DNA from: Mycobacterium sp. ACS4331
GTDB lineage: Bacteria > Actinomycetota > Actinomycetes > Mycobacteriales > Mycobacteriaceae
Assembly: GCF_001667265.1 (NCBI RefSeq)
Contig: NZ_LZHW01000015.1
Span: forward strand, 22,089 to 86,088
Reading direction: 5' to 3'
DNA length: 64,000 bases
How positions within the stretch are numbered: position 1 is the first letter of the stretch; each line of letters starts with the position of its first letter. Below are positions 57,451 through 64,000 of this stretch, piece by piece. The notes under the pieces were generated by a model. That model saw only the letters and a list, made by a program, of their open reading frames with translations. It searched no databases and was not told the origin of the DNA. Position numbers and translations under genes: made by a program.

Positions 57451-58357
57451 AACCCGCGGTCTGATCAAGAATTTCGGATCGGTGCGCGCACTTGACGGGC
57501 TGGACCTGACGGTCCACACCGGTGAGGTGCACGGCTTCCTCGGCCCGAACGGTGCCGGAAAGTCGACCACGCTGCGCGTGCTGCTGGGCCTGGTCCGCGC
57601 CGACGGCGGGAGCGCGCACGTGCTTGGCGGTGATCCCTGGACCGACGCCGTCGCACTGCACCGCGACATGGCCTACGTGCCGGGTGATGTGACGCTCTGG
57701 CCGTCGCTGACCGGCGGTGAGATCATCGACCTGCTGGCCAGAATGCGAGGCGGACAGGACACGCGACGGCGCGAGGAATTGATCGAACGCTTCGCGCTCG
57801 ACCCGTCGAAGAAGGCACGCGCCTACTCGAAGGGCAACCGGCAGAAGGTCTCCCTGGTCTCAGCGTTCTCGTCCCACGCCACGCTGTTGATGCTCGATGA
57901 ACCGAGCACGGGGCTGGATCCCTTGATGGAGAACGTCTTTCAGCAGTGTGTCCGCGAGGCCCGGGACCGGGGCGCGACCGTGCTGCTGTCGAGCCACATC
58001 CTGGCCGAGACCGAAGCGCTGTGCGACCGGCTGACGATCATCCGCGCGGGCCGCACCGTCGAGAGCGGCACGCTGGAGTCGCTGCGTCATCTCTCGCGCA
58101 CCTCGATCAAGGCCGAGATGGTCCGTGATCCCGGCGATGTCGGCCGGATGCCCGGGGTCGCCGACGCGAGCTTCGACGGAATCACCCTGCACGCGCAGGT
58201 CGACAGCGCCAGCCTGGGTGATCTGATCCGACGACTCGGCGACGCCGGGGTGCGCAGCCTGGAGAGCCGGCCGCCCACCCTGGAGGATCTGTTCCTGCAG
58301 CACTACGACACCACCGACCCGGACCAAGCCCGAACCCCAGACGAGGTGCACTCATGA
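57422..58357 (+). CDS. ABC exporter ATPase (Rv1218c-like)
   Basis: A 311-residue ATPase of a drug-type ABC exporter. Walker A is GPNGAGKST (residues 41-49). The signature region is [16 protein letters not shown], with the canonical LSGGQ replaced by SKGNRQK, as in this exporter class. Walker B is [13 protein letters not shown], and the switch His is in [22 protein letters not shown] precedes ATG 57422, which lies inside the raaS 3-prime end. The stop overlaps the permease start (ATGA). In M. tuberculosis this exporter contributes to resistance to pyrroles, pyridones and other compounds; substrates here are inferred. Confidence 0.9.
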   Translation: MTPRSRFAVETRGLIKNFGSVRALDGLDLTVHTGEVHGFLGPNGAGKSTTLRVLLGLVRADGGSAHVLGGDPWTDAVALHRDMAYVPGDVTLWPSLTGGEIIDLLARMRGGQDTRRREELIERFALDPSKKARAYSKGNRQKVSLVSAFSSHATLLMLDEPSTGLDPLMENVFQQCVREARDRGATVLLSSHILAETEALCDRLTIIRAGRTVESGTLESLRHLSRTSIKAEMVRDPGDVGRMPGVADASFDGITLHAQVDSASLGDLIRRLGDAGVRSLESRPPTLEDLFLQHYDTTDPDQARTPDEVHS

Positions 58358-59988
58358 GCACCGCGACACTGGACCGGCCCGGCGCACCGGCGAACCCTGC
58401 GCGGCCGCGGACCGGTGATTTCACGGGAACCCTTGGGCTGCTGCGGATTCAACTGCGTCGCGATCGGATCGTGCTGCCGCTGTGGGTGGTGCTGCTGTCG
58501 GTGCCGCTGGCCTCGGTCTACATCAGCAGCGTCGACGCCGTCTACCCGACGCAGGCCTCGCGCACGGCACTGGCGGCATCGATCATGGCAAGTCCGGCCC
58601 AGCGCGCGTTGTACGGCAACGTCTACGCCGACAGCCTTGGCGCCGTGGGGATCTGGAAGGCATCGATCTTCCATCTGCTGATCGCCGTGGCCGTCATCCT
58701 GACCGTCATCCGCCACACCCGCGCCGACGAGGAGGCCGGCCGCACCGAACTCGTCGACACGTGCGTCGTCGGCCGATACGCGAGCCTGGCGGCCACCCTG
58801 CTGCTGGTGTGCGGCGCAGCGGCGGCGACGGCGGTCATCGGGTTCGCCGGACTCGCGACGACCGAGGTGCCGTTGGCCGGTTCGGCGGCGTTCTGCCTCG
58901 CGCTGTTCGGGTCGGGATTGGTCTTCACGGGTGTGGCCGCGGTCTCGGCCCAACTCTCCCCCAGCGCGCGATTCGCGCGCGGACTGGCGTTCGGGGTGCT
59001 GGCGTCGGCGTTCGCGCTGCGCGCAGTCGGCGACGCGGGTGCGGTGGGACTGTCCTGGCTGTCGCCGTTGGGCTGGTCGCTGCAGATGCGACCGTACGCC
59101 GGGGACCGGTGGTGGGTGCTGCTCCTGCATCTGGGCACGGCCGTGGCATTGATCGCGATGGCCTTCGTGCTGTTGAACCGCCGCGACGTCGGCGCAGGCC
59201 TGCTGGCTGAACGGCCCGGTCCTCGGCGCGCCGCGCCGTCGTTGAGCGGTGTGTTCGGTCTGGCCTGGCGACTCGACCGCGGCACCGTGCTGCTGTGGAC
59301 GGTGGGTCTGTGCCTTTACGGCCTGATGATCGGCAGCGTCGCACATGGGGTCGCCGACGAGATCGGCGGCAGCCAGATCGCGCACGATGTGGTCATCCGC
59401 CTCGGCGGCGTCGAAGCACTCGAAGAGGCGTTCATCGCGGTCGCGTTCACGATGTTCGCGATGTTGGCCTCCGCCTGCGGCATCTCGGTGGCGCTGCGCC
59501 TGCACCAGGAGGAGTCCGGCCTGCGCGCCGAGCCGCTGCTGGCCGGCGCCGTCAGCAGGAGCCGTTGGCTGGCAAGCCATCTCGTCATCGCGGCGCTGGG
59601 CAGCGGTGCGGCGATGCTGGTCGCGGGATGGGCCGTCGGACTGACCTACGGCATCGCGGCCTCCGACGTCAACGGAAAGATGATCCACGTGCTGGGCGCC
59701 GCGGTCGCGCAGCTTCCCGCCGTGTGGCTTCTCATCGCGGTCACCGCAGCGCTCTTCGGCTCGATCCCCCGATTCACCCCAGTCGCGTGGGCTGTGCTCG
59801 CGGGCTTCGTGACGCTGTATCTGCTCGGATCGCTGGCCGGGTTCCCCCACTGGCTGCTGGACGTCGTTCCCTTCGTGCACGTGGCCGGCACGGCGTCCCC
59901 GCTGGTGCCCGCACTCTGGCTGTTGGCGATCGACGCAGCGCTGATCGTGTGCGCGTTCGCGGCGTTTCGGCGTCGCGATCTGCGCTGA
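58354..59988 (+). CDS. ABC exporter membrane subunit (Rv1217c-like)
   Basis: A 544-residue integral membrane protein with about 12 hydrophobic segments in two similar halves, the permease for the preceding ATPase. Recognisable parts are [19 protein letters not shown] at the first segment, [19 protein letters not shown] (a conserved cytoplasmic loop seen again as [18 protein letters not shown] in the second half) and long hydrophobic runs. The start ATG overlaps the ATPase stop. The two-half structure suggests that one chain with two ATPase copies makes the whole exporter. Confidence 0.88.
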   Translation: MSTATLDRPGAPANPARPRTGDFTGTLGLLRIQLRRDRIVLPLWVVLLSVPLASVYISSVDAVYPTQASRTALAASIMASPAQRALYGNVYADSLGAVGIWKASIFHLLIAVAVILTVIRHTRADEEAGRTELVDTCVVGRYASLAATLLLVCGAAAATAVIGFAGLATTEVPLAGSAAFCLALFGSGLVFTGVAAVSAQLSPSARFARGLAFGVLASAFALRAVGDAGAVGLSWLSPLGWSLQMRPYAGDRWWVLLLHLGTAVALIAMAFVLLNRRDVGAGLLAERPGPRRAAPSLSGVFGLAWRLDRGTVLLWTVGLCLYGLMIGSVAHGVADEIGGSQIAHDVVIRLGGVEALEEAFIAVAFTMFAMLASACGISVALRLHQEESGLRAEPLLAGAVSRSRWLASHLVIAALGSGAAMLVAGWAVGLTYGIAASDVNGKMIHVLGAAVAQLPAVWLLIAVTAALFGSIPRFTPVAWAVLAGFVTLYLLGSLAGFPHWLLDVVPFVHVAGTASPLVPALWLLAIDAALIVCAFAAFRRRDLR

Positions 59989-59998
59989 GGAGGACGCC

Positions 59999-60676
59999 AT
60001 GAAGCTTGCGCTGCAGACCGTCGCTTCGGCCATCGTCGGTTTCGCCTTCTTCGCGTTGGCGCTGTTCCTCCCCGCGGGAACCTGGCACTACTGGCAGGCC
60101 TGGGTCTTCATCGCGGTGTTCGCCGTGTCCACCTTCATCCCCACCATCTATCTGGCGATCACGGATCCGGCTGCGCTTCAACGCCGTCTGCGCGCCGGCC
60201 CCACGGCCGAGACCCGGCCCGCGCAGCGGATCATCATGACCGCGACCGTCGGGCTGGTGGTGGCGATCCTGGTGCTCAGCGCGCTCGACCACCGCTTCGG
60301 CTGGTCGCAGGTGCCGTTCTGGCTGATCGTGGTGGGCGACGTGTTCGTCGCGGTCGGGCTGACCGCGGCACAGGGGGTGGTGGTCATCGCCAATCGGTTC
60401 GCCGGCGCGTCTATCACGGTCGAGTCCGGCCAGCGGTTGGTGACCACGGGCCCGTACCGCATGGTGCGTCACCCGATGTACAGCTCGGTGCTGGTGATGA
60501 TGGTCGGCATGCCGCTGGCGCTCGACTCGTTCTGGGCGCTGGCACTGGTTCCGCCTGGGCTGCTGTTGCTGGCCACCCGGATCCGCGACGAGGAACGCCT
60601 GCTGTCCGACGAACTCGCCGGTTACCGCGATTACGCCGAGAAGGTCAGGTACCGCCTGGTCCCACGCGTGTGGTGA
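59999..60676 (+). CDS. Isoprenylcysteine carboxyl methyltransferase-family membrane protein (Rv1216c-like)
   Basis: A 225-residue membrane methyltransferase-like protein. Five or so hydrophobic segments precede the family signature GPYRMVRHPMYSSVLVMM (about 156-173) and the C-terminal block RIRDEERLLSDELAGYRDYA, the NnrU/ICMT-like SAM-binding features. GAGGAGG precedes the ATG. It is 10 bases after the ABC permease gene and is probably in the raaS operon. The acceptor molecule is unknown. Confidence 0.83.
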   Translation: MKLALQTVASAIVGFAFFALALFLPAGTWHYWQAWVFIAVFAVSTFIPTIYLAITDPAALQRRLRAGPTAETRPAQRIIMTATVGLVVAILVLSALDHRFGWSQVPFWLIVVGDVFVAVGLTAAQGVVVIANRFAGASITVESGQRLVTTGPYRMVRHPMYSSVLVMMVGMPLALDSFWALALVPPGLLLLATRIRDEERLLSDELAGYRDYAEKVRYRLVPRVW

Positions 60677-60704
60677 ATACCCCGGCCCGGGGCGGCCGTC
60701 ACCG

Positions 60705-60710
60705 CATACT
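60705..60710 (+). promoter_or_regulatory. -10-like CATACT, leaderless DUF4126 gene
   Basis: CATACT (one change from TATACT) lies six bases before the ATG at 60717, predicting a leaderless mRNA separate from the raaS operon 40 bases upstream. Confidence 0.35.
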
Positions 60711-60716
60711 TATGCC

Positions 60717-61316
60717 ATGGAGCAGTTGCTGACGGGCCTGGGCCTGTCCACCGCAGCGGGACTCAACGCCTACATCCCCATGCTGATGCTCGGACTGCTC
60801 GCGCGGTTCACCGACGTGGTGAACCTGCCGCAGGGCTGGTCCTGGATGGAGAACGGATGGGTGCTGGCCATCCTGGCCGTACTGCTGGTCGTCGAGGTCA
60901 TCGCCGACAAGGTGCCCGCACTCGACAGCATCAACGACACCGTGCAGACGTTCGTGCGGCCCGCGGCGGGTGGCATCGTGTTCGGGTCCGGGACGGCGGC
61001 CCAGACCACCGCTGTCGCCGATCCCGGTGCGTGGGCGCAGTCGGGCCAGTGGGTGCCCGTCGTGATCGGCGTCGTCATCGCGCTCGTGGTGTCGCTGACC
61101 AAATCGGCGGTCAGACCGGCGGCCAACGTCGCGACCGCAGGCGTGGCCGCACCCGTGCTTTCGACCGTTGAGGACGTCACGAGCTTCGGTCTGGTGCTCG
61201 TGGCGCTGCTGCTGCCCGTGCTGGTGCTGGTGTTCCTGGCGGTGATCGCCTGGGGCGCGTGGAAGCTGCTGCGCCGCATCCGCAGCCGAAAGAGACCCGT
61301 CCCGGGCGCGCCCTGA
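60717..61316 (+). CDS. DUF4126 membrane protein
   Basis: A 199-residue membrane protein. The N-terminus LLTGLGLSTAAGLNAYIPML and the block ILAVLLVVEVIADKVPALDS, followed by VQTFVRPAAGGIVFGSGTAA, form the DUF4126 signature. About five hydrophobic segments are seen and the C-terminus is basic (RIRSRKRPVPG). Function unknown. It converges on glgC with 97 bases between the stops. Confidence 0.85.
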   Translation: MEQLLTGLGLSTAAGLNAYIPMLMLGLLARFTDVVNLPQGWSWMENGWVLAILAVLLVVEVIADKVPALDSINDTVQTFVRPAAGGIVFGSGTAAQTTAVADPGAWAQSGQWVPVVIGVVIALVVSLTKSAVRPAANVATAGVAAPVLSTVEDVTSFGLVLVALLLPVLVLVFLAVIAWGAWKLLRRIRSRKRPVPGAP

Positions 61317-61318
61317 AA

Positions 61319-61392
61319 GCGGGCACCCGCGTCGAAGCCCGCCCCCTCCGCGAGGCTGTAGGTGCCGCGCAGTTCAAGCGAGTGAACTACAG
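61319..61392. terminator. Inverted repeats between DUF4126 gene and glgC
   Basis: GCGGGC at 61319-61324 pairs with GCCCGC at 61337-61342 just after the DUF4126 stop. AGTTCA at 61371-61376 pairs with TGAACT at 61383-61388, flanked by CTGTAG/CTACAG. These short stems lie between convergent genes and may act as weak terminators. Confidence 0.35.
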
Positions 61393-61413
61393 GCTGGGTG
61401 AAATTCCGGCTCG

Positions 61414-62628
61414 CTAGATCCAGACGCCCTTGCCGACTGCGACGACGCCGCCGGAACTCACCGCGAACCGGTCCCGGTCCTTCTCCAGGTCGACGCCCAC
61501 CATCTCGCCGGGGCCGACGACGACGTTCTTGTCCAGAATCGCCTTGCGCACCACGGCACCGCGGCCGACGCGGACGCCGGGCATCAGCACGCTGCCCTCG
61601 ACGATCGCGCCGTCGTCGATCACGACGTTGGAGGAAAGCACCGAGTTGCGCACCGACGCCGCCGACACGATGCTGCCCGCACCGACCACCGACTCCTGCG
61701 CCGAACCGCCGTTGACGAATTTGGCCGGTGCCAGGTTCTCCGCGCCGCCGCGGATCGGCCAACGCTTGTTGTACAGGTTGAACACCGGGTGCACCGACAC
61801 CAGGTCCATGTGCGCGTCGTAGAACGCGTCGAGCGTTCCGACGTCACGCCAGTACCCGTGGTCGCGCTCGGTGGCGCCGGGCACCTCGTTGTTGCTGAAG
61901 TCGTACACCGAGGCCATGCCGTCGGCCACCAGGCGCGGGATGATGTCGCCGCCCATGTCGTGGTCGGAATGGTCGTCGTCGGCGTCGGCGCGGATCGCGT
62001 CGATCAGCACCTTGGTGGTGAAGATGTAGTTGCCCATCGAGACGAACGTCTGCTCGGGGTCGTCGGGGGTGCCCGGCGGGTCGGCCGGCTTCTCCACGAA
62101 CTGCCGGATCCGGCCGGAATCGTCGGCGTCGATGCATCCGAACGCGGTCGCCTCGGTGCGCGGAACCCGGATGCCCGCCACGGTCGCGCCCGCGCCGCTT
62201 TCGATGTGGTGCTGCACCATCTGCTCGGGATCCATCCGGTACACGTGGTCGGCACCGAAGATCACGATGTAGTCGGGATCCTCGTCGTAGATCAGGTTCA
62301 GCGACTGGTAGATCGCGTCGGCCGAGCCGGTGTACCAGCGCGGCCCGAGGCGCTGCTGAGCCGGCACCGGGGTGATGTACTCCCCGGCCAATCCCGACAG
62401 CCGCCAATTCTGCGAGATGTGCCGGTCCAGCGAATGCGATTTGTATTGCGTCAGAACGCAGATCCGCAGATACCGGGCATTCACCAGGTTGGACAGCACG
62501 AAGTCGATCAGGCGGTAACCACCGCCGAAGGGAACCGCCGGCTTGGCGCGATCAGCCGTCAATGGGTACAGGCGCTTGCCCTCCCCGCCCGCCAGGACGA
62601 TGCCCAGCACATGTGGCGCTTCCCTCAT
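61414..62628 (-). CDS. glgC: Glucose-1-phosphate adenylyltransferase (ADP-glucose synthase) GlgC
   Basis: A 404-residue enzyme making ADP-glucose from glucose-1-phosphate and ATP. The nucleotide-binding motif [20 protein letters not shown] is at residues 12-31, YQSLN and [11 protein letters not shown] carry sugar-phosphate binding residues, and the left-handed beta-helix C-terminus has repeated [24 protein letters not shown] turns. ADP-glucose feeds GlgM and glycogen synthesis. TAGGTT lies six bases before ATG 62628, with TGAGGA in between. It is divergent from glgM. Confidence 0.93.
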   Translation of the reverse strand: MREAPHVLGIVLAGGEGKRLYPLTADRAKPAVPFGGGYRLIDFVLSNLVNARYLRICVLTQYKSHSLDRHISQNWRLSGLAGEYITPVPAQQRLGPRWYTGSADAIYQSLNLIYDEDPDYIVIFGADHVYRMDPEQMVQHHIESGAGATVAGIRVPRTEATAFGCIDADDSGRIRQFVEKPADPPGTPDDPEQTFVSMGNYIFTTKVLIDAIRADADDDHSDHDMGGDIIPRLVADGMASVYDFSNNEVPGATERDHGYWRDVGTLDAFYDAHMDLVSVHPVFNLYNKRWPIRGGAENLAPAKFVNGGSAQESVVGAGSIVSAASVRNSVLSSNVVIDDGAIVEGSVLMPGVRVGRGAVVRKAILDKNVVVGPGEMVGVDLEKDRDRFAVSSGGVVAVGKGVWI

Positions 62629-62634
62629 TCCTCA

Positions 62635-62640
62635 AACCTA
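62635..62640 (-). promoter_or_regulatory. -10 hexamer TAGGTT of glgC
   Basis: On the minus strand TAGGTT lies six bases before the glgC ATG. The rest of the 130-base divergent region shows no clear operator. Confidence 0.4.
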
Positions 62641-62746
62641 TCGGCACACAGCCGGATGCGGCTAGGTCAAACGCCGATTTGTACGCCGCCGCACAGCGGA
62701 TATCGCCCCGTTTGGAGGCAGGGGTGCGCACACCCCACCGCACCAC

Positions 62747-62752
62747 TACGGT
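62747..62752 (+). promoter_or_regulatory. -10 hexamer TACGGT, leaderless glgM
   Basis: TACGGT lies six bases before the ATG at 62759 without a Shine-Dalgarno sequence, predicting a leaderless mRNA. Confidence 0.42.
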
Positions 62753-62758
62753 GACGCT

Positions 62759-63922
62759 ATGCGGGTGGCGATGATGACGCGGGAGTATCCGCCGGAGGTC
62801 TACGGCGGCGCCGGTGTCCACGTGACCGAACTCGTCGCCCAGCTGCGCAGACTGTGCGACGTCGACGTGCACTGCATGGGTGCGCCGCGTCCGGGCGTGA
62901 CGGTCGCTCAACCCGATCCGGCGCTGCAGGGCGCCAACGCCGCACTGTCGACGCTGTCGACCGATCTGGTGATGGCCAACAGTGCTGCGGGGGCCGACAT
63001 CGTGCACTCTCACACCTGGTACACCGGCATGGCCGGGCACGTCGCGGCGCTGCTGTATGGCATCCCGCATGTGGTGACCGCGCATTCGCTGGAACCGCTT
63101 CGGCCCTGGAAGGCCGAGCAGCTCGGCGGCGGCTACCGCGTCTCGTCGTGGGTGGAACGCACCGCGGTGGAGGCGGCCGACGCGGTCATCGCGGTCAGTT
63201 CCGGGATGCGCGAGGACGTGCTGCGGGTCTACCCGGCGCTCGACCCCAACCGGGTGCACGTCGTGAAGAACGGCATCGACACCGCCGCGTGGTACCCCGC
63301 CGCGCCGGATCCCGAGGACTCGGTACTCGCCGACCTCGGCGTGGATCCCAGCCGGCCGGTGGTGGCCTTCGTCGGTCGGATCACCCGGCAGAAGGGGGTC
63401 GCGCATCTGGTCGCGGCGGCACACCGCTTCGCGCCCGAGGCGCAGTTGGTGCTGTGCGCCGGAGCACCCGACACCCCCGAGATCGCCGCTGAGGTGTCGA
63501 ACGCGGTGGATGAGTTGTCGGCCGCGCGATCCGGAGTGTTCTGGGTGCGCGAGATGCTGCCGATCGCGAAGATCCGCGAGATTCTGTCCGCTGCGACGGT
63601 CTTCGTGTGTCCGTCGGTGTACGAGCCGCTCGGCATCGTCAATCTTGAGGCCATGGCGTGCTCCACCGCGGTCGTCGCCTCAGACGTCGGCGGGATACCC
63701 GAGGTGGTCAGCGACGGGGTGACCGGCACCCTCGTGCACTACGACGCGGCCGCGTCGCAGGCGTTCGAGACCGATCTGGCCGACGCGGTGAACGCGCTGA
63801 TCGCCGACCCCGACAAGGCGGATGCCTTCGGACGGGCCGGACGTCAGCGCTGCATCGACGAGTTCTCCTGGGCCCATATCGCCGAGCAGACCCTGGAGAT
63901 CTACCGCAAGGTGTCGGCCTAG
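62759..63922 (+). CDS. glgM: GT4 glycosyltransferase GlgM (formerly GlgA; Rv1212c-like)
   Basis: A 387-residue GT-B glycosyltransferase of family GT4. In mycobacteria the Rv1212c enzyme uses ADP-glucose and glucose-1-phosphate to make maltose-1-phosphate for the GlgE pathway, and can also extend glycogen. Features: MMTREYPPEVYGGAGVHVTE at the start (acceptor loop), HSHTWYTGMAGHVAAL, VKNGIDTAAWYP, FVGRITRQKGVAHLV and the sugar-nucleotide E-x7-E motif in YEPLGIVNLEAMAC. It is divergent from glgC, which supplies its substrate, and is metabolically linked to trehalose handled by LpqY-SugABC. Confidence 0.9.
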   Translation: MRVAMMTREYPPEVYGGAGVHVTELVAQLRRLCDVDVHCMGAPRPGVTVAQPDPALQGANAALSTLSTDLVMANSAAGADIVHSHTWYTGMAGHVAALLYGIPHVVTAHSLEPLRPWKAEQLGGGYRVSSWVERTAVEAADAVIAVSSGMREDVLRVYPALDPNRVHVVKNGIDTAAWYPAAPDPEDSVLADLGVDPSRPVVAFVGRITRQKGVAHLVAAAHRFAPEAQLVLCAGAPDTPEIAAEVSNAVDELSAARSGVFWVREMLPIAKIREILSAATVFVCPSVYEPLGIVNLEAMACSTAVVASDVGGIPEVVSDGVTGTLVHYDAAASQAFETDLADAVNALIADPDKADAFGRAGRQRCIDEFSWAHIAEQTLEIYRKVSA

Positions 63923-64000
63923 TTGTGATGTCCAGGGACGTTGTCCGGTTTGGTATCGGTGAGCCTGTGTGACAGGTGAAGGCCTCCGGTTGTGAAGTGG
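63923..64000. other. Right edge: non-coding, possible insertion-sequence end
   Basis: No gene begins in these 78 bases. GTCCAGGGAC at 63940-63949 is a 10-bp palindrome, followed by GGACGTTGTCC sharing its last half. The text resembles the non-coding leader ends of actinobacterial IS481/IS3-type elements, but no transposase is visible before the window ends. Confidence 0.2.

Overview
The window is a GC-rich, gene-dense chromosomal segment of a mycobacterium, most likely a fast-growing Mycolicibacterium-type species. Many genes are recognisable orthologues of Mycobacterium tuberculosis genes from the Rv1212c to Rv1263 interval, in the same relative order: glgM, glgC, Rv1216c-Rv1220c, sigE, rseA, htrA, tatB, mrp, Rv1230c-Rv1234, lpqY-sugABC, corA, lpqZ, Rv1245c, kgd, Rv1249c, Rv1250, Rv1251c, lprE, deaD, Rv1254, Rv1255c, cyp130, Rv1257c, tap, udgB, Rv1261c, Rv1262c and amiB2. 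These gene names come from remembered family sequences, not from a search. I saw no rRNA, tRNA, CRISPR array, prophage or complete insertion sequence.

Layout. Positions 1-4875 hold a hypoxanthine-DNA glycosylase, an L7/L12-like small protein, amiB2, a TetR regulator, an acyltransferase-like protein, a HIT protein and an F420-type (Ddn) reductase. Positions 4886-9463 hold a sulfide/persulfide detoxification cluster: a CstR-like repressor, a TauE exporter, a membrane rhodanese, a CstB-like persulfide dioxygenase-rhodanese, and sulfide:quinone oxidoreductase. It is organised around a divergent promoter region with four near-palindromic operators, and a fifth lies upstream of the repressor. This block sits between Rv1261c-like and udgB and is the most coherent accessory system in the window. 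Positions 9490-18686 hold a luciferase-like oxidoreductase, udgB, the Tap efflux pump, an HxlR regulator with a divergent mycothiol-dependent-type enzyme and a DUF3237 gene, a GlcD-like flavoprotein, cyp130 with its TetR, and an iron-regulated siderophore-interacting protein behind a good IdeR box.

Positions 18836-31301 hold an acyltransferase/deaD pair, lprE, a large RecB-like nuclease-helicase, a PadR-DHA2 efflux pair whose pump has a very long acidic tail, a Bcr/CflA pump and a membrane protein. Positions 31532-40670 hold kgd, a DUF732 secreted protein, an SDR, lpqZ (probably a CTG start) coupled to malic enzyme, corA, and a suppressor-of-fused-domain gene coupled to sugC. Positions 40667-51120 hold the trehalose importer lpqY-sugABC, a stress-type membrane protein, two tandem DUF4190 proteins, a CitE-like lyase, a soluble MgtE/CBS protein paired with a DUF1003 membrane protein, and a lytic transglycosylase behind a CRP-like site. 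Positions 51178-63922 hold mrp, the envelope-stress set sigE-rseA-htrA-tatB, an O-methyltransferase, the raaS-ABC exporter operon, an ICMT-family methyltransferase, a DUF4126 protein, and the divergent glgC/glgM pair.

Functional threads. Envelope stress and cell-wall maintenance run through sigE, rseA, htrA, tatB and the transglycosylase. Trehalose salvage (lpqY-sugABC) feeds the same alpha-glucan metabolism as glgC/glgM. Drug efflux is strongly represented (tap, two other MFS pumps, the RaaS exporter). Two uracil-DNA-glycosylase-superfamily enzymes (families 5 and 6) lie in the first 12 kb. Many genes have a TANNNT -10 hexamer 6-8 nt before the start codon, which predicts leaderless mRNAs. 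Many gene 3-prime ends carry GC-rich inverted repeats.
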